From JAVVUQ01 sp036653075 (lineage in GTDB: Bacteria > Bacillota > Clostridia > Christensenellales > CAG-314), in contig JAVVUQ010000009.1 of assembly GCA_036653075.1 (NCBI GenBank), positions 1 through 33,487 of the forward strand: a DNA stretch of 33,487 bases, given 5' to 3'. The notes beneath the pieces were generated by a model. That model was not told where the DNA came from. It saw only the letters and a program-made list of their open reading frames with translations, and made no database searches. The position numbers were made by a program, and so were the translations under genes. Within the stretch, counting starts at the first letter, position 1; each line of letters starts with the position of its first letter. Shown here piece by piece: positions 24,946-33,487 of this stretch.

Positions 24946-25250
24946 TACTACTCCTTGCGTAACCTTTAAACCATTAAAATATCAAAGTTACTTTTTTATT
25001 AATTGTTTTTTATATAACTTACTTATAATATTAGTATGATTATGACAATAGCTGCTATCACTAAACAACTGTTTTCATTAACAATGTCTATGTTAACACA
25101 TTTGAATTAAATTATCAACTATTTTTAACATTTCCTACTAAATAAATATAGAATATCAAGTTAACTCATTAAACCAATTGAATATTCATTATTACTTAAT
25201 TCATTATTATTTATTCATTATTATTTATTATTATAATGTGTAAATTCGTA
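24946..25250. other. Spacer between the histidine kinase gene and mrp
   Basis: AT-rich. It holds the dyad TTAACA-N7-TGTTAA (25078-25096), a small palindrome ATAGCAGCTAT-type near 25050, and tandem TTATTCAT units near 25196-25230. I find no convincing ORF, terminator for the kinase, or consensus promoter for mrp. Confidence 0.5.
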
Positions 25251-28200
25251 TTAATTTATATATTTATCCAATAATTTAAACATTATATCCGTATCAACTG
25301 GTTTAGAAAGGTGTTCGTTCATACCCGATGCAATTGATTTTGAGATATCATCTTGAAATGCGTTTGCTGTCATTGCAATAATTGGTATTGTTTTGGCGTT
25401 TGAAAGGTTTAGACTTCTAATTGTTTTTGTAGCTGTATATCCGTCCATTATTGGCATTTGAACATCCATTAAAATCAAAGCTAAATTATCTCCTATTTTG
25501 TTAAATAGTTCTACTGCTTCCCTGCCGTTTTTTGCTTGAATGACGTTATACGTTTTATTTTCAAGTAACGCCACCATTATTTCCATATTCATATCATTAT
25601 CTTCAACGACCATTATTATTTTTTCGTTTTTTGATGTTTTTTGTATTTCTTTTTTTATTTCAACTGGTTTTCTTGATGAGTTGAGTGATAATAATAAGTC
25701 AAACATTACTGACTGGAAAAGCGGTTTGCTTATAACTTTAGTAATTCCAACTTTGCCTACTTCCACAATAACTTCATTTACGTCATAAGCTGTTACTATT
25801 ATTATAGGTATGTTAGCAGATATTTCTCTTATTTTTTTAGCGGTAGCCATACCGTCCAATCCGTCCATTCTCCAATCGAGTAAGCATAAGTCGTACATTT
25901 TATTTGTATTAGCCGTTGTTTTGATTGCTTCAATAGCTTCATAACCGTTAGTAACAGTTTCAGCCTTTACTCCGCAGTGCGCCGCTACGTTTTGCATATA
26001 ATCTCTTTCGCAGCACACATCATCTACAATAAGAACGTTTAATTTTGAAAAATCATAAATTATTTCTTGATGAACATTATTATAATCTATTCCGTACGGA
26101 ATATCCACGCTAAATGTTGTGCCTATTCCCTCATTGCTTTGTACAGTAATTAATCCGCCCATCATTTCCGTTAGATTTTTAGCGATAGACAATCCCAATC
26201 CAGTACCGCCAAAGCTTATCGCTGTTTGACCATTTTCTTGTTCAAAAGGTTTAAATATTCTATCTAAATTTTCTTCTTTAATGCCTATGCCCGTATCGGC
26301 AATTTCAAATTTTATATATACATTGTTTTCATTTTTCATAAGTTGAGTTACCGTTAAAATAACTCCGCCTTTTTTAGTAAATTTAATTGCGTTTGAAATT
26401 AAGTTTATTAAAACTTGGCTTGTTCTTAATTTATCACCGATAATAAACTCGTCAGATAAATTTTTCAAAATAACTCTAAAACATATATCCTTTTGTTTCG
26501 CTTGAGTGTAAAATACTTCTGTTAAGTTGTTTATTAATTCTTTAATGTCAAACGATTCATTATTTATAATCAATTTTCCACTTTCAATCGCTGATGTATC
26601 TAAAATTTCGTTTAATAATTCTAATAAATGTTTTGCCGATTTTTCGGCTTTATGCAGATAATCGTATTTAATTTCTTCATCGTTTTTTAATTCTAATAAT
26701 GCTAAAAATCCAATTACCGCATTTAATGGGGTCCGAATTTCGTGACTCATTTTAGATAAAAATGCGCTTTTTGCTGTATTTGCTGCTTGCGCCACAGTAA
26801 GGGCATCGTTTAATTGATTTCGTTGCGTTGTTTCTTCTATTTTAACTTCGTCTACGTTTTGTTTAAATACCATACAGCATTTTCGTAATTTCTTATCTAA
26901 CGCGCTTCCTTGCATTGAATATCCATACCAAATATAATTTCCTTTTTCGTTAAGCAAACGGCACTCCATATACTCACTAAGCGCTTCTTCTACAACTTTT
27001 GTTATGTTTTCAACAGAAAAAAATTCTTTAAATTTATTTAAATCATTAGGGTGAATAATAGGATAAAACGATTGACACCAATCTTCTTCTTTTATTTCTT
27101 TCTTTGCAACGCCATTTTCCATTGTATAATATGTTCTTTTTTTCAAACTTAAGTTAATCTCAAATACGTTTTCATTAACTTTAAGAACATAATTAGCAAA
27201 TCTTGATAATTCATTAGCTTTTTCTTGTTCTACTTTCTTTCTTTGCTGTAACAATACAGCCACAATTACGATTATAATAGCAAAGAAAATCAATACGATA
27301 ATACTTATCATAATCATAGGATATTTATAAAAGTATGCAACAAATGGCATATCATAATCAACTTGAGTGTTTTGAGATATTAATCCATCAATATATTCTT
27401 TGTCTAAGCTACATACCGCCTTATTTAATATGGTCATTAAGCATAAACTTTCATTATCTTTTATCGCAATCACTATATCAATTTTACAATCTTGTAATAT
27501 GTTCATTTTTATGGTGTTTTCATAGTTCCTTTCAATTGCAATTTTTGCCGAATACTCATCCATATATGTTACGTCTTGTTTGCCTTGTTTTACTGCATCA
27601 AGACAAGCTTGTACCGAATCATAATAGTTTATTTGATCTAATTTAAAACGCCATTTTACTAAATTTTCTGTTACGCTTGAATTTTTTATTGCAGCCGCAG
27701 TTACGGCTTCTCCCTTTATACTATTGTTTTTTATCTCCGCCATTTTAAAGCTCATATATGGCGCTGTAAATTTATATCCTTCTTTTTCTTGACTATTCCA
27801 AAATTGTCCGTGATCAAAATTTATAACTATATCATCTGACCTCAACTTTTCTTGATACTCTTTGTCGCTAAAAGTTTCTATTATTTCTATTGGTAAATTT
27901 GACCGTCTGATAATTTCTTTTGTCGCTTCTCCTAAAATTCCTTTCAACTCTCCATTTTCAAATCTTGACAAATCACCATGTCCCGGTTTAATTAATCCTT
28001 TTATTATTCTATTGGAATCTTTTAAATGCTTTATATACGCCTGCTCTTGTGATGTTAAAAATATTTTATCAGTTGTATTAACTCTATAATATTTTTCATT
28101 TAATTCGGATATTAATTCAGGATAATAAATATTAAGTTGCTCAATTGCATAATTTATTTCATCCATTAGCTCTTTGTTACCCTTTTTAACTATTATGTAA

Positions 28201-28862
28201 TAAGGCGATGGATCAAATTGCGCCAAAATCCATTCATTTTTTGCAGTACGCAAACTGCTTGTCAAAATAGCGTCAATTTCTTCTCCTTTCTCATTTTTTC
28301 CATCTTGTAACGCCTTTTCCATTTCATCCATATTATCGAAATTTACTGTCGTATAACTAAACTTTCCTTCTGCATATCTTGCAAAACTTTCATTGCGAGA
28401 ATTGTTTTCTATAACTCCTACTTTTATTCCTTCAAAAGTTTTTTCGTTATCTGGAGAAAATCTATCGTTCCCAGCCTTTACCGTCAATCTTGTATAACTC
28501 GTCCCTATTGGATATTTGGAATAATCAAAGTATATTTCTCGTTCCGTTGTCTTTTGCGCCGATGTCAACATATCAATTGCGCCTTCTTTGAGCATCTTTA
28601 AATTTTCATTCCAGCTTTTTTCATAACCAATATATTGGAATTTCCACGAATTGAATTTAGACATATTATTTATAAATTCATATCCATATCCCGACCGATT
28701 ACCATTTGCATCTATCATATGATATCCGTTAAATTCAAAAAAACCGACTCTTACTGTCTTAATGGTTATCTTTTTTTCAACTGCGCCGCCCATAATAATA
28801 GTAAATAATACTGCAATGATTATTATTGAAATCATTATAAATCTTTTTGTTCCATTATTCAT
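25251..28862 (-). CDS. Hybrid sensor histidine kinase with two periplasmic-binding-like sensor domains
   Basis: A 1203-residue membrane kinase. Order: an N-terminal membrane segment (about 8-27); two SBP_bac_3-like extracytoplasmic domains (about 33-262 and 285-500); a membrane helix (514-538); a PAS-like domain (about 555-670); HisKA with His707 (SHEIRTPLN); HATPase with N-box Asn824, DTGIG (856-860) and GGTGLGL (885-891); receiver 1 with Asp996; receiver 2 with Asp1133. All phosphotransfer residues are present. SBP_bac_3 sensors usually bind amino acids or similar small polar ligands; the ligand here is unknown. AAGGAG precedes the ATG. It follows the GGDEF/EAL gene by 40 bases and is very probably co-transcribed with it. 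Confidence 0.92.
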   Translation of the reverse strand: MNNGTKRFIMISIIIIAVLFTIIMGGAVEKKITIKTVRVGFFEFNGYHMIDANGNRSGYGYEFINNMSKFNSWKFQYIGYEKSWNENLKMLKEGAIDMLTSAQKTTEREIYFDYSKYPIGTSYTRLTVKAGNDRFSPDNEKTFEGIKVGVIENNSRNESFARYAEGKFSYTTVNFDNMDEMEKALQDGKNEKGEEIDAILTSSLRTAKNEWILAQFDPSPYYIIVKKGNKELMDEINYAIEQLNIYYPELISELNEKYYRVNTTDKIFLTSQEQAYIKHLKDSNRIIKGLIKPGHGDLSRFENGELKGILGEATKEIIRRSNLPIEIIETFSDKEYQEKLRSDDIVINFDHGQFWNSQEKEGYKFTAPYMSFKMAEIKNNSIKGEAVTAAAIKNSSVTENLVKWRFKLDQINYYDSVQACLDAVKQGKQDVTYMDEYSAKIAIERNYENTIKMNILQDCKIDIVIAIKDNESLCLMTILNKAVCSLDKEYIDGLISQNTQVDYDMPFVAYFYKYPMIMISIIVLIFFAIIIVIVAVLLQQRKKVEQEKANELSRFANYVLKVNENVFEINLSLKKRTYYTMENGVAKKEIKEEDWCQSFYPIIHPNDLNKFKEFFSVENITKVVEEALSEYMECRLLNEKGNYIWYGYSMQGSALDKKLRKCCMVFKQNVDEVKIEETTQRNQLNDALTVAQAANTAKSAFLSKMSHEIRTPLNAVIGFLALLELKNDEEIKYDYLHKAEKSAKHLLELLNEILDTSAIESGKLIINNESFDIKELINNLTEVFYTQAKQKDICFRVILKNLSDEFIIGDKLRTSQVLINLISNAIKFTKKGGVILTVTQLMKNENNVYIKFEIADTGIGIKEENLDRIFKPFEQENGQTAISFGGTGLGLSIAKNLTEMMGGLITVQSNEGIGTTFSVDIPYGIDYNNVHQEIIYDFSKLNVLIVDDVCCERDYMQNVAAHCGVKAETVTNGYEAIEAIKTTANTNKMYDLCLLDWRMDGLDGMATAKKIREISANIPIIIVTAYDVNEVIVEVGKVGITKVISKPLFQSVMFDLLLSLNSSRKPVEIKKEIQKTSKNEKIIMVVEDNDMNMEIMVALLENKTYNVIQAKNGREAVELFNKIGDNLALILMDVQMPIMDGYTATKTIRSLNLSNAKTIPIIAMTANAFQDDISKSIASGMNEHLSKPVDTDIMFKLLDKYIN

Positions 28863-28902
28863 TATTATGCTCCTTATAGAATCGTAAATAATATATAATA
28901 AT

Positions 28903-31900
28903 TTATTCTTTTACGTTTTTTGCTACATAATTACAATGCACACGACCATTTTTACAGCATTTGAATAAAAAGAAAATTCCGTTAATTGAAACATAATCTT
29001 CGCTATAAATTGTTTTAGACATATAATTAATTGATAATTCACATTGTTTTTTATATTCTTGTAATAGATTAAATCTATTGGCAATATCTAATAGCGCTTG
29101 TTTATCCTCTTGTTTTACTGCTTTGTTTACTGTATATTCCATTGTTTTTTGATAGTTATAATCATATTTTTTTGCAAATTTCATAATCTCATCTGTGCCA
29201 TCGACAATGATATTATTTTCCAAGTCAATTTCTGCGTATATAATACACTTATGCGTTATATTTTCTTTTAACTTTTTTTCGTGTTTGTATTTCAATTTTA
29301 AAGCTTCGTTTGCAGCGAGTAATTCTTGTTCGTTAATTTGAAATTTACGAGTTATCTCTAAAAGTGGCGTAATATCCGAACTCATAAAGTTTATTTCAAT
29401 ACCAATTTGTTTATAAATTATTCCAAATCCGCACGTTATATATTTTATATCCCTATTACGACATATTGTTTTAGCTGTAAAATTTATTACTTTATATTTA
29501 TTTTTAATAGCTCTTTTTAAAAGCATTTCGATATTTTGTTTATCCTCTTCATAAAACAAGTCAAATACCCTATTGTTTAATTCTTCTTTAAAGGTTTTTT
29601 CATCATATCCAAACATATTGTAAAAACTATTATTTGCAAAATCTAATGGTAATCCATCTTCAACTTTCATTCTGCATATGCTTCCTGGAGCTGCTTCAAA
29701 TAAAAGCGTCAATTCCTCGTTAATTTCATTCAGTTTAATTTCTGTCATCTGCTGTTTAGTGTTGTCCATTATGATAGCGTATGCCCAATCTTCGCCATCT
29801 GCGCCTCTCACAATATGTCTTACATCTCTCACCCAAATTAGTTCTCCGTCCTTTTTTTCTATCCTATACTCGCACACTCCATAATTTTTAGTGCTAAACT
29901 GTTCTTTTAGCGTTTGCATTACCGATAATCTATCTTTATAGTAGGTTATTTCAACTACATTTTCATTATATTTATCTTTAAATTCCGCATTTGTGTATCC
30001 AAGCATTTCTAACATATTATCGCTAACAAATGTGAGATGCTTGTCGCTAACTTTATATTTGAGTACTGCGCCAGGCATATGCTTTAATAACATTTTATAT
30101 TCGTATGATATGGAATCAATCAACGCATCTGCTTCACGCTCTTTTGTTACGTCATTTATTATAGCAAAATATATGCTATTGTTTTCGTCGCCTGTTACAT
30201 ATTTAATTTTGGTATGCAAATATAATCTGCTTCCATCTGATTTTATTCGCGCATAAACGGCTTCGCTCATTCCTTTATTTGCAAACGCTTGCGCAAACAT
30301 ATTTTGTACAATATGTTTATTCTCATTTGGTATGCAATTTAAATCTTTTAATTCGTCGTTTACGTGTCCATCATTATATCCTATCATTTCAAAATACTTG
30401 TCATTAAGCCTTAAAGCTTCAAGCTGTCCGTGATTCATTTCGTAAACGCCTATTGCGCTTACCATATTATTAAACAGCATACTTAATTTAGTATTAGGTT
30501 CCCATATCTCATCCATATTAAATTCATCAATATTAATTATTGTATTTTCAATAGACTTTGTTGAACTCGTTTCCATATAAGTGACAAACTCATTTTGTGG
30601 CATCGGCTTTGCATAATAATAACCTTGCCCTTCCTTGCATCCTATACTTCTTAGAAAATCGGCTTGTTGTTTTGTTTCTATACCTTCCGTAACAACGTGC
30701 AAATTAAGCCATTTCGCCATTCGTATTACGGACGATAGTATATTACTCCCTCTACCTGCTTTATTCTCGCCTGACAAAAACCGCAAATCAATTTTTAATA
30801 CATTCACAGGTATTTCTTGCAACATATTTAACGATGAATAACCGCTTCCAAAATCATCCATCATTATTATGAATCCGTAATCTTGTAATTGTTTCATTAC
30901 AAAATTAAGCAACTCCTTATTCTCTGTATAAATACTTTCTGTAAGTTCCAATGGCAATAATTCTACTGGAATTTCATATTTTTCTATTAAACTTATTAAT
31001 TTTTCGCTTAAATTTGGATTATACAAATCTACTTTACTTATATTAACCGAAATAGGCAGTACCTTTTTATTAGCGTCTATTTGCTGTTTTAAAAATATAC
31101 ACACCTGTTCCCATATATACTCATCCATCTTTATGATAAATCCATTTTTTTCAAATATTGGTATAAATTCGTTTGGATAAATCATTCCTTCTACTGGATG
31201 TATCCACCTCGCCAATGCTTCCGCTCCGCATATCATATTAGTTTGTAAATCATATTTAGGCTGATAATATGGCAAAAATTGCTTCTTTTCCAATGCAGAA
31301 GTCATCATTTGTATTATTTCTTGCTCTCTAACTATCGATTTATGTATGTTTTCATCATAAATAGCGTATCGCTCTAAATACCTTCCTTTAATTTTCAGCA
31401 TTGCCAACTTCGCCCTATCACACATTAAATCTATAGATACATTTTTATCTATTATATTATAAATTCCTATAGATGGCAATACATTAAAGTTTTGCATATA
31501 ATTGTCTGTTATATGCGACAATATCTCCACAATTTTTGTTGCATTTTCAGTAGGAACTAATACACAATACATATCCGCTTCCATTCTTCCATATACACTG
31601 TCAATAATCTGCGATAACACTTTTCTTATTTCTACCGCTATAAAAAGCAATAACTTATCACCCTCCTCGTGTCCAAATAATTCATTTATTACTTTAAAAT
31701 TATTTATATTGAAATGTATAAGCGAATAAACAGTATCACTGTTTGCATTTAGTTTTTTATGTGTGTATTTGAAAAAACTTTTTTTATTGTAAATTCCAGT
31801 TAACGCATCAAATTCAGCGTCATATTTTAATTGATTTAAATATTCAACTTCATTGTTGATGTCTTGTATTGTTCCAATTACACGCTCAATCTTTCCATTA

Positions 31901-33024
31901 TAATATTCGCAGTTGTAAGAAATTTTGCACCAAATAAAATGACCATTTTGCAATTTTAATCGCGCAGAAAATTTTAAATCCTTAGATTGTAACTTCAATC
32001 TTTCAATTGTTTCTTCTATATATCTCTTTTTATCATTCGGATGCACTGTAAATGCCGAAAATTCACTTTCATTCGCTTTTGGCTCATTATATTCAAAATA
32101 TTTAATATTATCAGAAAAATAACATTTTTTATAACTATTTTGCCATTCAAACACCACAGCTCCCGTTTGCTGCATAATGATTTTGTATCGTTCTTGTTCA
32201 TAGTTTCTCTCAAGTAATAATTTATTCTCTTTTTCTAATACTTGCATATTTTCAATAGTAAGATTTCTTAATTCTGTTATATCAGTAAGTATGCAAGCGC
32301 AATACTCTACCTTTGGCGAATATATGTATACGGAAAAAATCCTATTATTAATAGTGATTTCAACGCTTTCATTTTTATTGGCAATTGTATTGTTTGCTAT
32401 TTTATAAAATTTTTCTTTTATATCACTAAAAAAATATTTGACTGACGATAAACTCTTTCCTATTAAATCTTCGCCTTCACAAAGCAATTTACAGTATTCT
32501 TCATTACAATAATTTAACTTTAAACAATCCGCTTCATAAGTTTGCTCTCCACATAATTTATAAACTGCAAAAGGCAATGGCATTTGATCCATATATTTTA
32601 ATACCTGCTTTTTTGTGTCTATAAGTAAATGCAACTCTCGCATCTCAACTAAAATTTTTCTGCTTACTGCATTTTCAACTCGTGATTTTACAATCTCCGC
32701 CCTAAACGGCTTAACAATATAATCCCAAGCCCCTTTATCTAATACCTCAACTTCTGAAATATCATTGCTTGTTATAACAATAATTGGTATTTTTTTAAGC
32801 TTATCATTTTGACGTATTTCGTCAAGCACTTCATATCCGTTTTTTTGGGGCATTATTACATCAAGTAAAACAATATCTAATTTATAATAATATTTATTTA
32901 ACAACTCTAACGCTATATCACCATTTTCAGCTTCATAGATATCATATTCGGCATCAAACATAGCACGCAAAATGTTTCTATTCATTTCGGAATCGTCAAC
33001 AATCAATATACTTTTTTCATTCAT
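28903..33024 (-). CDS. Response regulator with PAS, degenerate GGDEF, EAL and further PAS domains
   Basis: A 1373-residue cytoplasmic signalling protein. Order: receiver (1-122; Asp55, Thr85, Lys105); PAS (about 142-252); PAS/PAC (275-392); GGDEF (396-565); EAL (570-815); three PAS-like domains (about 845-965, 970-1090, 1095-1220); coiled region and a C-terminal domain of unclear type. The GGDEF signature is lost (RMEADMYCVL at 480-489), so cyclase activity is unlikely. The EAL site looks complete: Glu602 in EAL, Asn661, Glu693, Asp723-Asp724, Lys744, Glu780, Gln800. It should therefore be a c-di-GMP phosphodiesterase gated by phosphorylation and by PAS ligands. AAGGAG is eight bases before the ATG. 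The hybrid kinase follows. Confidence 0.92.
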   Translation of the reverse strand: MNEKSILIVDDSEMNRNILRAMFDAEYDIYEAENGDIALELLNKYYYKLDIVLLDVIMPQKNGYEVLDEIRQNDKLKKIPIIVITSNDISEVEVLDKGAWDYIVKPFRAEIVKSRVENAVSRKILVEMRELHLLIDTKKQVLKYMDQMPLPFAVYKLCGEQTYEADCLKLNYCNEEYCKLLCEGEDLIGKSLSSVKYFFSDIKEKFYKIANNTIANKNESVEITINNRIFSVYIYSPKVEYCACILTDITELRNLTIENMQVLEKENKLLLERNYEQERYKIIMQQTGAVVFEWQNSYKKCYFSDNIKYFEYNEPKANESEFSAFTVHPNDKKRYIEETIERLKLQSKDLKFSARLKLQNGHFIWCKISYNCEYYNGKIERVIGTIQDINNEVEYLNQLKYDAEFDALTGIYNKKSFFKYTHKKLNANSDTVYSLIHFNINNFKVINELFGHEEGDKLLLFIAVEIRKVLSQIIDSVYGRMEADMYCVLVPTENATKIVEILSHITDNYMQNFNVLPSIGIYNIIDKNVSIDLMCDRAKLAMLKIKGRYLERYAIYDENIHKSIVREQEIIQMMTSALEKKQFLPYYQPKYDLQTNMICGAEALARWIHPVEGMIYPNEFIPIFEKNGFIIKMDEYIWEQVCIFLKQQIDANKKVLPISVNISKVDLYNPNLSEKLISLIEKYEIPVELLPLELTESIYTENKELLNFVMKQLQDYGFIIMMDDFGSGYSSLNMLQEIPVNVLKIDLRFLSGENKAGRGSNILSSVIRMAKWLNLHVVTEGIETKQQADFLRSIGCKEGQGYYYAKPMPQNEFVTYMETSSTKSIENTIINIDEFNMDEIWEPNTKLSMLFNNMVSAIGVYEMNHGQLEALRLNDKYFEMIGYNDGHVNDELKDLNCIPNENKHIVQNMFAQAFANKGMSEAVYARIKSDGSRLYLHTKIKYVTGDENNSIYFAIINDVTKEREADALIDSISYEYKMLLKHMPGAVLKYKVSDKHLTFVSDNMLEMLGYTNAEFKDKYNENVVEITYYKDRLSVMQTLKEQFSTKNYGVCEYRIEKKDGELIWVRDVRHIVRGADGEDWAYAIIMDNTKQQMTEIKLNEINEELTLLFEAAPGSICRMKVEDGLPLDFANNSFYNMFGYDEKTFKEELNNRVFDLFYEEDKQNIEMLLKRAIKNKYKVINFTAKTICRNRDIKYITCGFGIIYKQIGIEINFMSSDITPLLEITRKFQINEQELLAANEALKLKYKHEKKLKENITHKCIIYAEIDLENNIIVDGTDEIMKFAKKYDYNYQKTMEYTVNKAVKQEDKQALLDIANRFNLLQEYKKQCELSINYMSKTIYSEDYVSINGIFFLFKCCKNGRVHCNYVAKNVKE

Positions 33025-33487
33025 TATTCATACTCCTTATCTGCGCCAAAAAATGACTATATAGCTCTATATTAGGTACTAATCACTATACGAAGTATAA
33101 ATACAACACAAACTCAATTACGTTATGAATAACACTATACTTAATTTCATTTGTAACTTGCCTCTATTGTTATTTACTACATACTTATGTAAGATATTAA
33201 TCCAAATAATAAATATAACAACAATGATTAGCATAAATAAACTACGATTATATTACACAATCGTAAATCAACTTAAAAATCTCCATAATATTCCATTTAA
33301 TTATAACATATATCGCTGATTTTTTCAATGTTTTATACCAAATAAATAAGTAATTTTTATATAATTTTATTTATTTTATATTGATTATTGAAAATACTTG
33401 ATTAAAATAGGAAAATATATTATTAGAATGATATTAAAACTAAATATTTATTATATTTATAAAATTAACTATTTCTGTCTACATAAT
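33025..33487. other. AT-rich spacer at the right edge, upstream of the GGDEF/EAL gene
   Basis: No supported gene. On the minus strand a possible -10 TATAGT lies near 33084-33089 with TTGTGT 15 bases upstream, a weak promoter candidate for the signalling pair. A short dyad TATAC-GAA-GTATA overlaps it (33088-33100 region). The rest is low-complexity AT sequence. Confidence 0.4.

Noticed and set aside
32016..32213. 65-codon ORF on the minus strand in another frame
   Set aside because: Fully inside the GGDEF/EAL gene in a different frame; the long frame carries conserved domains there.
33085..33102. loxP-like arm (TATACGAAGT)
   Set aside because: Only one short arm matches, there is no second arm at the right spacing and no recombinase gene nearby; chance similarity in AT-rich DNA.
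33125..33319. 64-codon ORF on the plus strand at the right edge
   Set aside because: No ribosome site, low-complexity composition rich in I/N/L/Y as expected from random AT-rich sequence.

Overview
The window is strongly AT-rich, mostly coded on the minus strand, and reads like a chromosomal scaffold of an anaerobic, low-GC Gram-positive bacterium (Clostridia-like). Three things point that way: sporulation genes of Firmicutes type (yqfC-yqfD-phoH and a spoIVFA/spoIVFB pair), strong AGGAG-type ribosome sites before most genes, and a complete clostridial/fusobacterial lysine-fermentation gene set. A 10-N scaffold gap at 17137-17146 indicates a draft or metagenome assembly.

Layout. 1-473: short-period tandem repeats and a duplicated terminator-like hairpin. 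474-1376: alpha/beta hydrolase. 1637-4295: yqfC, yqfD, phoH (minus). 4296-4864: divergent spacer with two good plus-strand promoters and an inverted-repeat-rich leader before a DegV-family gene (4865-5728). 5949-7615: spoIVFA-like and spoIVFB (minus). 7914-9331: two-subunit iron-sulfur fumarase (plus). 9443-14735: a polyamine uptake operon in the order XRE-cupin regulator, potA, potB, potC, potD (minus). 15205-16368: cation diffusion facilitator. 16853-23605: lysine fermentation genes in transcription order kal, kce, kdd, kamA, kamD, kamE (minus). They lie behind a consensus promoter, a lysine riboswitch and an intrinsic terminator (23664-23961). 24115-24945: Mrp-type P-loop ATPase. 25251-33024: a two-gene signalling unit, a REC-PAS-GGDEF-EAL-PAS protein followed by a hybrid histidine kinase with two extracytoplasmic solute-binding domains.

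How they work together. The six kam/kdd/kce/kal products take L-lysine through beta-lysine, 3,5-diaminohexanoate and 3-keto-5-aminohexanoate to acetoacetate and crotonyl-CoA, with two ammonia and one NADH released. The leader RNA has the lysine aptamer, and the 3' strand of its P1 helix is the same segment as the 5' arm of the following terminator. That arrangement predicts that lysine turns the operon ON, opposite to the usual lysine-biosynthesis switch. This is the most interesting element here. Second is the degV leader, which carries competing complementary segments but matches no RNA family I recognise.
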